The notes: generated from the sequence alone by a model not told the origin. A stretch of DNA of 64,000 nucleotides from Flectobacillus sp. BAB-3569 (GCF_002270355.1 NZ_NJFZ01000002.1:42702-106701), one strand, 5' to 3'; shown: positions 34,740-44,828, counted from the stretch's first letter. A program made the numbers and translations.

Positions 34740-34875
34740 TTGATACATTACCTTGCTTTACAGTCAGGGAATCAAGATATATTGTATTTTAATATCCCTA
34801 TTTCATGGATATTGACTAATCTTCAGCTTTGATATTCCCCATCTTCGGTAATTTGCCTGTTTTAGTATTTTTTTC
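34740..34875 (+). ncRNA. ssrS: candidate 6S-type RNA (6S-Flavo-like) between zapA and rny
   Basis: The 328-bp zapA-rny gap can fold into one long interrupted hairpin: ATAC (34743) with GTAT (34865), TTACC (34748) with GGTAA (34847), an internal loop, GGGAATCAAG (34767) with CTTTGATATTCCC (34827) with a two-base bulge, and a terminal hairpin AATATCC/GGATATT (34791-34813). A T-run at 34868-34874 could end it. A rod with a central asymmetric bubble is how 6S RNA mimics an open promoter. The assignment depends on synteny from memory and hand folding; sequence motifs were not verified. Confidence 0.45.
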
Positions 34876-34957
34876 CACAATCGTTATTTAACTATTGATT
34901 AATGCTCGTTACTGAGCTTGATCCTCTAAGAAAGCGATTCTAAAACGGTATTCTAAA

Positions 34958-36535
34958 ATGTTAACTCCAATCATTGCTGCTGTAGTTTCTCTTGTGGCAG
35001 GTATATTTCTTGGCAAAGTGATTTTTGCAAAAAATACACAAAAAATCGAAGATGAAGCTATCGCCAAAGCTTCAGATATTGTAAAAAATGCTGAGTCTCA
35101 AGCTGAAAATATTAAAAAAGATCGTATCCTCGAAGCAAAAGAGAAGTTCCTTAAGTTGAGAGCTGAGTTTGAAGATGACTCTAACAAAAAGAAACAAATC
35201 CTTATTCAAAACGAGCAAAAACTTAAAGAAAAAGAGCGTAGCATCCAACAATCAATGGAGCAAACTAAACGCCTCGAATCTGAATTGAGTAGTCAACGTC
35301 AATCGTTGAACGCAAAAGATGAGAACTTGAAGCGTAAGTTGGAAGAAGCAGATCGTAAGCGTGATGAAGCTGAAAAAATGTTGGCTTCACAAGTAGCTCA
35401 ATTAGAGAAAATCGCTGGTCTTTCTGCCGATGAAGCTCGTCAACAATTGATTGATGCTTTACGTGGAGAAGCTGAAACTAAAGCCTCTTCTATTATCAAA
35501 AATACCATTGAAGAAGCGAAGTTAACCGCTACTAAAGAAGCGAAAAAGGTGGTTATCGAAACGATTCAACGTACTGCTGCCGAAAATGCTATCGAGAACT
35601 GTGTATCGGTATTCAATATCGAATCTGACGATGTTAAAGGTAAAATCATTGGTCGTGAAGGTCGTAATATTCGTGCATTAGAATCGGCTACAGGTGTTGA
35701 GTTTATTGTAGACGATACTCCAGAAGCGATTATCATTTCAGGCTTTGATCCTGTTCGTCGTGAAATTGCTCGTTTGTCATTACACCGTTTGGTACAAGAT
35801 GGTCGTATTCACCCAGCTCGTATTGAAGAAGTTGTAGCTAAAACCAAGAAAAATATTGAGGAAGAAATCATCGAAATCGGTGAGCGTACTGTGATTGATT
35901 TGGGTATCCACGGTTTGCATCCAGAACTAATCAAGATGGTTGGTCGTATGCGTTTCCGTTCTTCTTATGGTCAGAACTTATTGCAACACTCACGTGAAGT
36001 AGCCAAACTTTGTGCTACCATGGCAGCTGAGTTAGGCTTAAATGCGAAGTTGGCGAAACGTGCAGGTTTGTTACACGATATTGGTAAAGTATGGCCAGAA
36101 GAAGCCGAATTGCCACACGCAATTTTGGGTATGCAATTGGCTGAAAAATATAAAGAGAACGTAGAAGTTTGCAACGCTATTGGTGCTCACCACGATGAAA
36201 TTGAAATGACATCTATGATTTCTCCAATCGTTCAGGTATGTGATGCTATCTCTGGTTCTCGCCCAGGTGCTCGTCGTGAAATGATGGAATCTTATATGCG
36301 TCGTTTGAAAGAACTTGAAGAATTGGCAACAAGCTTCAACGGTGTTCAAAAATGCTATGCCATCCAAGCTGGTCGTGAACTACGTGTATTAGTGGATTCT
36401 GAAAATGTATCGGATGAAAAAGCAAGCATGTTGTCTTACGATATTTCTCAAAAAATCGAAAAAGAAATGCAGTACCCTGGTCAAATCAAGGTCACTGTAA
36501 TTCGTGAAATGCGTGCTGTAAATTACGCAAAATAA
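34958..36535 (+). CDS. rny: ribonuclease Y
   Basis: A 525-residue endoribonuclease that initiates mRNA decay. It has an N-terminal membrane anchor (residues 1-20), a long coiled coil (~30-150), a KH domain (~215-275, with [33 protein letters not shown]) and an HD hydrolase domain (~340-440) with the HD pair in [11 protein letters not shown] and a second metal site in [10 protein letters not shown]. Length and order match the family exactly. It ends at a good terminator. Confidence 0.96.
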   Translation: MLTPIIAAVVSLVAGIFLGKVIFAKNTQKIEDEAIAKASDIVKNAESQAENIKKDRILEAKEKFLKLRAEFEDDSNKKKQILIQNEQKLKEKERSIQQSMEQTKRLESELSSQRQSLNAKDENLKRKLEEADRKRDEAEKMLASQVAQLEKIAGLSADEARQQLIDALRGEAETKASSIIKNTIEEAKLTATKEAKKVVIETIQRTAAENAIENCVSVFNIESDDVKGKIIGREGRNIRALESATGVEFIVDDTPEAIIISGFDPVRREIARLSLHRLVQDGRIHPARIEEVVAKTKKNIEEEIIEIGERTVIDLGIHGLHPELIKMVGRMRFRSSYGQNLLQHSREVAKLCATMAAELGLNAKLAKRAGLLHDIGKVWPEEAELPHAILGMQLAEKYKENVEVCNAIGAHHDEIEMTSMISPIVQVCDAISGSRPGARREMMESYMRRLKELEELATSFNGVQKCYAIQAGRELRVLVDSENVSDEKASMLSYDISQKIEKEMQYPGQIKVTVIREMRAVNYAK

Positions 36536-36559
36536 TTTCACACAATAAATTCACAAAAG

Positions 36560-36594
36560 CCTCATTAAACTAATATGTTTGATGAGGTTTTTTT
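36560..36594 (+). terminator. intrinsic terminator after rny
   Basis: CCTCATTAAAC pairs with GTTTGATGAGG (one mismatch), 6-base loop, then seven T. Confidence 0.85.
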
Positions 36595-36638
36595 ATGTCA
36601 AACTCTTTCACCCCAAATCCATTTAATTGTTATTTCCT

Positions 36639-38093
36639 ATGAAAACACACTTTCAATCATTGTTTAAAAACCTAACCATTTTCATTGCTAGTTCGTGGTT
36701 GTTCTATTCATGTGTGAGTGTTTACACACCAAACAATACGAATACCAACACAAATACCAATACCAACAAGACCACTAATGTAGTTAAGGTGGTTAGTAAT
36801 TTTCCAGAAAACTTTGACCAAGTAAGTAAAAACAAATACGAAACTGCAACCATTACTACCAACTCTGGTGACTGGTATTTTGAAAATGCCATGATGGGCA
36901 GTACTGATAATGACGTCAAAAATGGAGCAAAAGCGATTCGTATCAAAGAGGATGGTTTGGTTCGTTTTGATACAGACTTGACATCAGGTATTTACCAAAT
37001 TAAGCTCAAAGCTGGTCTTTATCAGTCGGACAAAACTGCTGCTTTTGAAGTTCGTATTTCAACCAACCGAGGAAATACTTGGAACAAAATTGGTAACACT
37101 ATTACACTCGCTGATAAATTCCTCAAAGACTTTACTTTTACAGTAAACACTACTATTCCAACCAGATTTGAAATAGTAAAGGTGGATGGAACAAGTGGAA
37201 GATTAAATATCGATGACGTAAGCGTTTCAGCTTATTCGGGTAGCGTTACTCCTACTCCCAACCCATCACCTACTCCTACCCCAACGCCCAATCCGAGTCC
37301 AAAACCTAATCCTAAACCAACGCCAAATAATGTAGCGACAAAGGACAACAATTTGTTGCTGGGCAACCCAAGCAATGCCATCAGCAATACCAGCTATTCG
37401 AATAATTTCTTGATGTTGAAAAACTCATATGCCTTATCTTACAACAAATCGAAAGCAACAGCCAATTGGGTTAGTTGGCATGTAAGTGCAGCATGGAAAG
37501 GCGACGCTCAAAGACAAAATGATTTCAGACCAGACAGTTCCCTTCCACAAGGTTGGTCGGCTGTCAATACCAGAGATTATACAGATTCGGGGTTTGATAG
37601 AGGACATATTTGTCCGTCAGATGATAGAGATGGAAGTGTAGAAGAAAATCAAGAAACGTTTTTGATGACCAATATGATGCCTCAAGCACCAGATAATAAT
37701 CGTGGTGTTTGGAAAAACTTAGAAGAATATGGACGCAGACTCGTAGAGCAAGGTTATGAATTATATGTCATTGCAGGGCCTTATGGACAAGGTGGCTCTG
37801 GTTCAAATGGTGAGGCACAAACCATCGGAAATAAAAATACCATTGTAGTACCCAAATCAGTCTGGAAAATCATTGTAGTACTACCTGTAGGTCAAAACGA
37901 TTTGTATCGAATTGGCACGGATACTCGTGTAATTGCAGTGAATATTCCAAATACCAACCAAGCTGGTGCTACTAATTGGCGTGACCATCGTGTATCGGTA
38001 GATGCCTTGGAAAAACTCACAGGTTTTGATTTCCTTTCAGACGTACCAAAAGATATTCAAAGTGTAATTGAAGCGAGAGTGGATAATAACTAA
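36639..38093 (+). CDS. secreted DNA/RNA non-specific endonuclease (NUC family)
   Basis: A 484-residue exported lipoprotein-like protein: signal with Cys25 (LFYSC), an Asn-Thr repeat, a ~150-residue beta domain (~55-200, YFENAMMGST ... RLNIDDVSVSAYS), a Pro-Thr-Asn linker (TPNPSPTPTPTP), then a beta-beta-alpha metal nuclease domain from ~240. The catalytic motif DRGHICPSDDR carries His323, and TNMMPQAPDNNRGVWKNLE supplies the metal Asn. Such nucleases degrade extracellular nucleic acid. ATG at 36639 is preferred over a TTG 12 bases upstream. The imperfect hexamer repeat coding for Asn-Thr could vary in length in frame. Confidence 0.9.
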   Translation: MKTHFQSLFKNLTIFIASSWLFYSCVSVYTPNNTNTNTNTNTNKTTNVVKVVSNFPENFDQVSKNKYETATITTNSGDWYFENAMMGSTDNDVKNGAKAIRIKEDGLVRFDTDLTSGIYQIKLKAGLYQSDKTAAFEVRISTNRGNTWNKIGNTITLADKFLKDFTFTVNTTIPTRFEIVKVDGTSGRLNIDDVSVSAYSGSVTPTPNPSPTPTPTPNPSPKPNPKPTPNNVATKDNNLLLGNPSNAISNTSYSNNFLMLKNSYALSYNKSKATANWVSWHVSAAWKGDAQRQNDFRPDSSLPQGWSAVNTRDYTDSGFDRGHICPSDDRDGSVEENQETFLMTNMMPQAPDNNRGVWKNLEEYGRRLVEQGYELYVIAGPYGQGGSGSNGEAQTIGNKNTIVVPKSVWKIIVVLPVGQNDLYRIGTDTRVIAVNIPNTNQAGATNWRDHRVSVDALEKLTGFDFLSDVPKDIQSVIEARVDNN

Positions 38094-38187
38094 GATGGCT
38101 TTAGGCTGTTTAAAGGCATGAGTGCTGATTACTGGACAAAACGAGAAAGTGTCATTCAGGTGTTTGTGCTTTTTCAATGAACTTTGT

Positions 38188-38258
38188 AAAACAGTTTCAA
38201 ACTGTTAAAAAATGAGTCCAAGACAAAGTCTTGAACTAGTAAATTCAATGTTGTTCAG
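38188..38258 (+). repeat. REP-like double palindrome, copy 1
   Basis: Two adjacent palindromes: AACAGTTTCAAACTGTT (38190-38206) and AGTCCAAGAC/GTCTTGAACT (38215-38237), followed by AATTCAATGTTGTTCAG. A close copy in the same orientation is at 43930-44000, on the other side of the macroglobulin gene. Confidence 0.75.
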
Positions 38259-38265
38259 TTATTGG

Positions 38266-38330
38266 GCATGAGTGATTTCTTTTAACCTAAGGTAATCACT
38301 CATGCACTCAATCACCAATCACTCAATAAC
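38266..38330. repeat. ATTGAGTGATT-family repeat overlapping the macroglobulin stop codon
   Basis: GCATGAGTGATT (38266) and AATCACTCATGC (38294) form a perfect 12-bp inverted repeat. It continues as ACTCAATCACCAATCACTCAAT, whose last nine bases read ATT GAG TGA on the minus strand: the final Ile-Glu-stop of the macroglobulin-like gene. Confidence 0.75.
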
Positions 38331-41300
38331 CACGCTCTTCTCCCCCTCTCTTCCAAAAAATACAGGGAAATACATAAGCTCTATTTTGGCAGGATTCAGA
38401 CTAAATTTGCCTGCAAAAGTGCTGGTTAACTCTATTTCATAGCGATATTTTCCTGCATAGATTTTGGTAAAATAATAGTTCTGTTTATTCTTATATTGCT
38501 CAGTATAATAGCTGTTGTTAAACCAATAATTTTGCACTTCTTTAGTATAAATACAACCTGCAGGAATAGGCACTTCGAGCATGACATAATCGGCATCTTT
38601 CTTTACTTCTACCTCCACAATCAACTTGGTTTTTTGAGCCGTTTTTAGTTTGGTTTTATTCCCTTCAAAATAGGTATTTACTACAAAATCAGATTCAACC
38701 TTTTGGGGATGAGTATTTTGTTTTTGCTCAAATACACTTACAAATACTGGTGCCGACGACAAACTCTTCACTTTGACTTTATCTTTTACCAGCATCTCTT
38801 TTTGGTATGGAAAAGTAGTTTCTACAGTCGTTTTTCCATCTATTTCTATTTGTAAACTTGGCTTTGAAACCGAACCATCCACTTTTACATCTTTGCCCAA
38901 TATATCAAGTACCAAAGCACTCTCATACGTATTACGCCAGTAGCCTGTGTTGTTTCGTACCTCATAAAAATACTGGCGAATCTTATTGAGTTTGCTTTCG
39001 AATCCGCCTACTTGTTTGAGTATTTGATATACTTTTAAGGTATTCAAAAATTCATTTTCGTAAACAAAAACCTCTCTGATTCCATAATAAATACCGCCTA
39101 AAATAGTCGTTTTTTCTTCTTTGAAAATATCCGCCAAGTCTACTTTTTGACCTTGTGAAAGTAATAGCAGTTTGTAGTTAATTTTATCGGTCAGTATTTT
39201 TACAGAGTCGTATTTAGGTAAAAAAGCATTTACTTTCAGCAAGGTGTCAAGTTTTCTGAGTAAAAGAAGATTCTTTAATTTTTCAGAAATAGACTTGTTA
39301 TCTACTTGATATAATTCTTTTTGTGCATATAACTTAAAGTCAAATTTGACATCAAAACCTTGTTTTTGTGCCTGATAAAGTGTTTCTACTACGTGCTCAG
39401 AAATCCATGAAGACGTTGGTGCAATACCCCACCAACCCCATTTTTGCTCAGTATTGACATTGCTTAACAGCTGAGAAACAATCTTCCTCACATCTTTGTC
39501 ATAACTAAAAGCCTTTCCTTTTTGTAAGTCTATGCGTTGTTGAAGCAAATAAGCTTTGAGCTTCGAAGCCAGTTGTTCATTACAATAGTATTGGTAATTA
39601 TGCAAATGCTTTATTTCTTGCTCATACACTTCCAATGAAGTTGCCAAAGCCGAAATCTTCAGGCTAGATTGTTTGGTATTATAAGTCAAACTAGAGTCCT
39701 TTTCCAATACCTTGAAAGTTCCTGTGGTTTCAATCGTTCCTTGTGCATATACGGGAACTTTGCGTTCCTCCGCATCTTGGATATTGGTTTGGGTTTTGAT
39801 ACCAAAATATAATGCAAGGGTATCTTTGGTAGATGCCTTTACAAATACCGAGTCCATTTTTGAACCTAGTACACTTATTTCGCTTGACTTGAGGGCTACT
39901 TCTTTTTGTTTAAACTGCGTTTTAACTTTCAAAGAGTCCGTCCTATAGTTTTTTACTTTTCCATAAACCTGCACGGAATCACCCTCTACCAAAAATCTAG
40001 GTACAGTAAGATTGGCTGAAACCGCCCTAAAACTTTTAATGACAGTCTGCATCATACCTGTTTGTCGATTGGCACTTGTGGCAGCTATATGTGTATTCCA
40101 AGTGGTAAGGTCATCGGGAAACGTTACTTTAAAATGAGCCTTTCCTTGTTGGTCAGTGGTTAGTTTAGGTTGCCAAAAAGCATCATCCTTAAAGTTTTTA
40201 CGAATGGCTGGTGTTGCTTCTACTGCACCTTTTTTCTGTAATACATATACGCCTCCTTGGGCACGTGAGCCATACAAAGCCGTAGCCGTTTGTCCTTTTA
40301 ATACTTCGGATACCTCATATTCTCGATCATCATATTCATTAACGAGTTTGCCGTTGAGTACATAAACAGGCTGAGGGGCTTGTACCTCTTCATCAGCTTT
40401 AATTTCAGGAGGTAAAAATTTAAGACTTGAAGTACCTCGGATAGCTACTCCCGGCACTCTACCCGTGAGTGATTGTTTTAACTGAGCGCCATACCCCACT
40501 ACAACAACCTCATCTAGGTGTGTTTCACTCTCGAGAAGAGTAATATTATTCAAAATAGCATTTTTGACAATATATTCGGTAGAACTATAACCAATGGCAG
40601 TCACCACTAAAACCGAGTTACGAGGACATACCAATCGATACTGGCCATGCTGATCTGTCATTACACCTTTTGTAGTACCTTTTATATTAATCGAAACGCC
40701 TGGGATAGGTTGGTTTTCTGAATCTGTTATGGTTCCAAAAATTGAATGTTCTTCTGTGTCAAATCTGTAATTAATGGGTGTCTCTAATTGATATATCTGT
40801 TTTAGTTGGTTAAGCTTATTGGTTTCAAATCCGTATAAACTTTGTAATACCAGACCATTCATTTTCTCTGATTTCTCGTTAGATTTTTGAATATCGTTAT
40901 CTGAGATAAGTATAGCGTTCAGACCTCCTAAGTGCAGTTTTCGTACGGGTATTTCAGAAAAATCATTATTATTCCAAAGTAAGTAAAGTGTATATTCACA
41001 CTGTTCTAGCTCATGCATCACCGATGTGCTTGCAGGATAAACACGAATAAAATTGGGTTCGTTATCTTTGAAAAGAATAATATGTTTGAGATATCGATTT
41101 TCTCTAAACGCTTTGTATAAGAGGTTTAGCTTCGTATGATTTTCAGTCGTTGTGGAGGGAACTTTGTATTGAGCTACAGGTTTAGCCTCTTTTTCCTTCT
41201 CTATTTTGTCTGTCAATAAAATTTCTTCTTCGGTCCATGCCACTTCGTCAAAATCTATATGAGTAGGTACGTCTTGAGCTTGATTAATATTTTCAGAAGA

Positions 41301-43880
41301 GTTAAAATTATAGCTTGTATAACTTTCATTTGGTTTCATTTTGATAATAGGAGCTAATACTTCATAGCGATATCCTTTTTCAAATTTGAACTCTAGTGAA
41401 GAAATGTTAGGTGCTAAAAAGTCAACTTGGGTTTCAAATACGGGACCTATGATTTGTTCCTCAGGTTGTCTCTTATCAATATAAAATACTCTTTCTTTTT
41501 GTTTGATATAGCTATTTTTAGGCAATGAAACCGTTTTTCTGATTGGCATCAACAAATCATTCAGCATAGCTAGCTCAGGTGGCGTGGCCATCGAACTCAA
41601 AGGCGTAACTTCTATATTTGGATGACCTTTAGTAGGGTCTATTCCTAAAATCGTTTTATGATTGGGTTTAAAGACCACATTGCTTAGCTCAATACTTTTG
41701 GTTGAGGTACGAAGCAAAAGGTTGTGAGGCTGGTTGTCTGTCTGAAAGCTATATCTCTGTGACTGCGCAGCTAAACCTAAATACACGGGAACGTGGTCAA
41801 CTACCAAATACTTGATGTCTTGGTATTCTCCATTTTCTATGATATATGGTGCAAACTCCGTTCGGTTTTCGACAGGAATAGTAGCTGTAAACAAGCCATT
41901 TTGGGGAAATAAAAATTGGTAAAACAAGCTATCTTTCACAGCAAAATGCTCCAGCCAATCTGTTTTGTGAATAGGTTGAATATGATTAACCAGTTTTTCA
42001 TGATTTCCTATAAACTCATTAAAGACTTTCCGAGCTTTATAAATTTTGCTATAATTCTTCAAATAGGTATCCGATGACTCCTTAAACTTATTGGTAAAAG
42101 CAAAGGCGGTAAGGTCAACATTAGGTTGTGGCTTGTCAAAAGCATCTTTAACCGAAACAGTCATATCCACCTCTTGCCCAGGTGAAATCACAGAAGGTGC
42201 ATCTATGTCAAGTTGGAGTAATTTGTCTGAGAACCTGAAAACATCACTGGCTGTTTTGACTTTATCATTTGCGAGATAGTGATAAGCAATAGAGTAATCC
42301 CTTTTTCTTTTAGCATGAAAAGAAATACTTTTAGATGTTGTGTCGAAGCGTTCTTCCAGCTTTCGATTTTTGTAGTACAAAGCGTACCAATATGGCTTAT
42401 GCTCAGGGTTTTGAATAGTTACTTGTAAAGAGTCTATATTTCTTGAGGCCGTAACACTAAAAGGTATTGCTGCTTGCCTTTGTTGTTTACTGCGAAGCTC
42501 TTCAGGAGTCCTTTTACGAGAATAATAGTTTAAATAGGCTGTTTTGGAAAATACCTTATTATCTGCAGTAGTAAAATCGACTATGATTTGAAAACTTCCA
42601 GAAAAGTTTTTCTTCAAAGAATCAGGAAAAGTGATAGTTTCTTTGCCAGAAGAGGGCATATTTCCCGATTTTGTCCAATACAAGGTAGGGACAAATATCT
42701 GTTGGGTATCTATTTTAGAAATGTGTTGCGTCTGAACTTTTAAGCTATAGTGGGCGTCACTTATGGCGATACCATTTTCATCAAAAGCCGAAAGAGCCAA
42801 TTGAATCGTATCGCTTTGATAATAAGTATTTTCATCAATCTTTATCTCAAATAACTCAGCATTAAGAGCATAATCTGCAAATTGAAAGGATGTTGAAGCT
42901 AACTCATCTTCATCATCCATAAATCGTAAATATTGCCTTTGGTTTAGCTTAAGCTTGAGACTATCCACCAATACAAAGTATCCTTCAAACAAGCCTTTGC
43001 TATAGGGCTTAAGCTTATCAATAACCTTTTTTGAATACCCCCCGATTTTTACGTCCAAAAAAGGCTTATCCAGATAGCGCCCTTTTTTATCCATCAACAC
43101 CACCTTAAAGCGAACAGTATCTTTGGGTAGGTATTTGGGTTTGTTCAGAAACACTACCGAGTTTTGTTGCCACTCTTCATATTTTCGTTCTAACTTTTGC
43201 TCTTTTTTCTCCTCAAAATAGTCACGAAACCCCTCACGAAACATTGCCTTGATGTTTCGAACAAAAGTGGGAGAATTATGATACTTTATCCAATTGACAA
43301 GTGGAGTAGTAAGGTATTTTAAAGGAAAAGAGTAAACTATACGATTTTTAAGTTTTTGGGCATAAGAAGGATAGTTTGTTGTTATGATTTCATAATAACT
43401 TTCACCTTTATAATCAATTTGTAACAATCCTTTATTATGTCTTTTGGGGAGCTGATAAAGCCCTTTTTCAGTTGAAAATTTCACTTTTTTACCTTCCAAA
43501 AATACCTGCGCGTTATTAACAAAACGATTATTATCCCCAATCAATACCACATTAAAATCAGATTGATTGTTGAGTATTTGTAGCTTAAAAGGGTGATTTT
43601 CTAGGAGCTCTAATCTCAGTCGATCGTGGTCAAGTGAGGCAATGAGGTAGTTTCCTGATTTCTTAAAAGATTCATCCAGAGCAATGGTATCTACACAATT
43701 GTTGAAATAAGATGAATCTACTGTACCCAAGCCATTGAGTGTGATATTCTTGATTTGCAAGCTATTGAGCGCATAAACCAGCCGATAATGACTTTCTTTC
43801 GAAGTCTTGTGAAGTAATTGAGCCAGTCCAATCTGAGAAAATGATAGGATAAGACATAGAACTGTCAGGTGTTTTTTCAT
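38319..43880 (-). CDS. alpha-2-macroglobulin-like protein with embedded carboxypeptidase-regulatory and SusC-type plug domains
   Basis: An 1853-residue exported protein (signal peptide MKKHLTVLCLILSFSQIGLAQ). MG-type Ig domains fill the N-terminal half (FLNKPKYLPKDTVRFKVVLMDKKG near 240). A carboxypeptidase-regulatory domain lies at ~1045-1120. It is followed by a TonB-box-like LDEVVVVGYG (1122-1131) and a SusC-type plug (GRVPGVAIRG, PVYVLNGKLV, VLKGQTATALYGSRAQGGVYV). The A2M domain follows at ~1230-1330 (FWQPKLTTDQQGKAHFKVTFPDDLTTW). The alpha-toroid contains Cys1433-Asn-Glu-Gln1436, the CxEQ thioester motif. No outer-membrane barrel follows the plug. Such proteins trap proteases in the periplasm; the plug may tie it to TonB or a SusD-like partner, which is inference. 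Confidence 0.9.
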   Translation of the reverse strand: MKKHLTVLCLILSFSQIGLAQLLHKTSKESHYRLVYALNSLQIKNITLNGLGTVDSSYFNNCVDTIALDESFKKSGNYLIASLDHDRLRLELLENHPFKLQILNNQSDFNVVLIGDNNRFVNNAQVFLEGKKVKFSTEKGLYQLPKRHNKGLLQIDYKGESYYEIITTNYPSYAQKLKNRIVYSFPLKYLTTPLVNWIKYHNSPTFVRNIKAMFREGFRDYFEEKKEQKLERKYEEWQQNSVVFLNKPKYLPKDTVRFKVVLMDKKGRYLDKPFLDVKIGGYSKKVIDKLKPYSKGLFEGYFVLVDSLKLKLNQRQYLRFMDDEDELASTSFQFADYALNAELFEIKIDENTYYQSDTIQLALSAFDENGIAISDAHYSLKVQTQHISKIDTQQIFVPTLYWTKSGNMPSSGKETITFPDSLKKNFSGSFQIIVDFTTADNKVFSKTAYLNYYSRKRTPEELRSKQQRQAAIPFSVTASRNIDSLQVTIQNPEHKPYWYALYYKNRKLEERFDTTSKSISFHAKRKRDYSIAYHYLANDKVKTASDVFRFSDKLLQLDIDAPSVISPGQEVDMTVSVKDAFDKPQPNVDLTAFAFTNKFKESSDTYLKNYSKIYKARKVFNEFIGNHEKLVNHIQPIHKTDWLEHFAVKDSLFYQFLFPQNGLFTATIPVENRTEFAPYIIENGEYQDIKYLVVDHVPVYLGLAAQSQRYSFQTDNQPHNLLLRTSTKSIELSNVVFKPNHKTILGIDPTKGHPNIEVTPLSSMATPPELAMLNDLLMPIRKTVSLPKNSYIKQKERVFYIDKRQPEEQIIGPVFETQVDFLAPNISSLEFKFEKGYRYEVLAPIIKMKPNESYTSYNFNSSENINQAQDVPTHIDFDEVAWTEEEILLTDKIEKEKEAKPVAQYKVPSTTTENHTKLNLLYKAFRENRYLKHIILFKDNEPNFIRVYPASTSVMHELEQCEYTLYLLWNNNDFSEIPVRKLHLGGLNAILISDNDIQKSNEKSEKMNGLVLQSLYGFETNKLNQLKQIYQLETPINYRFDTEEHSIFGTITDSENQPIPGVSINIKGTTKGVMTDQHGQYRLVCPRNSVLVVTAIGYSSTEYIVKNAILNNITLLESETHLDEVVVVGYGAQLKQSLTGRVPGVAIRGTSSLKFLPPEIKADEEVQAPQPVYVLNGKLVNEYDDREYEVSEVLKGQTATALYGSRAQGGVYVLQKKGAVEATPAIRKNFKDDAFWQPKLTTDQQGKAHFKVTFPDDLTTWNTHIAATSANRQTGMMQTVIKSFRAVSANLTVPRFLVEGDSVQVYGKVKNYRTDSLKVKTQFKQKEVALKSSEISVLGSKMDSVFVKASTKDTLALYFGIKTQTNIQDAEERKVPVYAQGTIETTGTFKVLEKDSSLTYNTKQSSLKISALATSLEVYEQEIKHLHNYQYYCNEQLASKLKAYLLQQRIDLQKGKAFSYDKDVRKIVSQLLSNVNTEQKWGWWGIAPTSSWISEHVVETLYQAQKQGFDVKFDFKLYAQKELYQVDNKSISEKLKNLLLLRKLDTLLKVNAFLPKYDSVKILTDKINYKLLLLSQGQKVDLADIFKEEKTTILGGIYYGIREVFVYENEFLNTLKVYQILKQVGGFESKLNKIRQYFYEVRNNTGYWRNTYESALVLDILGKDVKVDGSVSKPSLQIEIDGKTTVETTFPYQKEMLVKDKVKVKSLSSAPVFVSVFEQKQNTHPQKVESDFVVNTYFEGNKTKLKTAQKTKLIVEVEVKKDADYVMLEVPIPAGCIYTKEVQNYWFNNSYYTEQYKNKQNYYFTKIYAGKYRYEIELTSTFAGKFSLNPAKIELMYFPVFFGREGEKSVVIE

Positions 43881-43909
43881 AGAGATTTTGGTATATTGTA
43901 TGTGTTTTT

Positions 43910-43917
43910 CAAAGATA
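43910..43917 (-). promoter_or_regulatory. -7 element for the macroglobulin-like gene
   Basis: TATCTTTG on the minus strand, exact match, about 30 bases before the start codon. The -33 position falls on the AAACAGTTTTAAACTGTTT palindrome of the REP-like repeat, which has no TTTG there. Confidence 0.5.
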
Positions 43918-43929
43918 ATGGAGACGAAT

Positions 43930-44000
43930 AAACAGTTTTAAACTGTTTAAAAAATAAGTCCAAGACTAAGTCTTGAACTAGGAACTTCAATTTTTTCCAG
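43930..44000 (+). repeat. REP-like double palindrome, copy 2
   Basis: AAACAGTTTTAAACTGTTT (43930-43948) and AGTCCAAGAC/GTCTTGAACT (43957-43979), then CTTCAATTTTTTCCAG. Direct repeat of 38188-38258. Sits in a 331-bp gap with the promoter at 43910 and a family 1 repeat at 44101. Confidence 0.75.
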
Positions 44001-44100
44001 TAATCAGAGGTTTAAAATCGTCTTTTTGATAAATTATTTGAAGTTAAAGGCTTATCGCTGAAATACAAACAATAAAGTTAAACTATTAGGCGTCCAGCTC

Positions 44101-44165
44101 TGGGTATTCGGCAAAAATATATCTATGGTTATAAAAAAGCATTTTGAAACTTTTGCCTATTGCCT
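44101..44165 (+). repeat. dispersed intergenic repeat, family 1 (copy D)
   Basis: Blocks TATTCGGCAAAAATATATC, TATGGTTA, GCATTTTGAAAC, TTTTGCCTATTGCC match copies C and E; the CTTTGCCTTGTGCC part is shortened. Confidence 0.6.
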
Positions 44166-44211
44166 AAAACAGACAAATTAAATTTAAGTTTTCCATAAAC
44201 ATTCATCAACT

Positions 44212-44649
44212 ATGATTGAAATAAATGTGCCACAGAGTGCAGAACAGTGGGAGAAATATTATGATTTACGTTTTAAAATCTTACGTGAACCATGGGGACA
44301 GCCCAAAGGCAGCGAAGTGCTCAAGGACGAAGATGAGGCTACTCATGCTATGGCTATAGATACTGAAAATGGGCAAATTTTGGGCGTGGCTCGTTTGCAA
44401 AAAAATAGCCCGACCGAAGGACAAGTGCGTTGTGTGGCTGTATCCAACGAAGCCCAAGGCAAGGGAGTTGGTAAACTTTTGATGGCTTATCTCGAAGAGG
44501 CAGCTCGTCAACAAGGCATGACGCAGATTGTGCTAGATGCCCGTCAAAATGCGGTTGCTTTCTACAAAGCCATTGGTTATACCATTATTGCAGATTCGTA
44601 TTTGCTTTTTGGTGAAATACCTCATTTTAAGATGACGAAGGATATTTAG
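44212..44649 (+). CDS. GNAT family N-acetyltransferase
   Basis: A 145-residue acetyl-CoA-dependent acetyltransferase. The GNAT core is visible: strand GQILGVARLQ, strand GQVRCVAVSNEAQGKGVGKLLMAYLEEAA, in which the QGKGVGKLL loop binds the acetyl-CoA pyrophosphate (motif A), and the closing NAVAFYKAIGYTII. The N-terminus (YDLRFKILREPWGQPKGSE) resembles the ElaA-like group. Substrate unknown. Monocistronic. Confidence 0.87.
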   Translation: MIEINVPQSAEQWEKYYDLRFKILREPWGQPKGSEVLKDEDEATHAMAIDTENGQILGVARLQKNSPTEGQVRCVAVSNEAQGKGVGKLLMAYLEEAARQQGMTQIVLDARQNAVAFYKAIGYTIIADSYLLFGEIPHFKMTKDI

Positions 44650-44828
44650 TAATATTGAAGTCCGTAAAGACGCAATATGTCAACGCCAACAAGCGGTATC
44701 TATTCTGTAATTTTTCAAACTAAACTAAAAACTAGTTAACTGAAAATCAAAACAATAGCAATTACATTTTTAGACTATTTCCAAGAAATAATCTTCACTC
44801 AGAATAGCTTTTTACCAAAGATATATTG

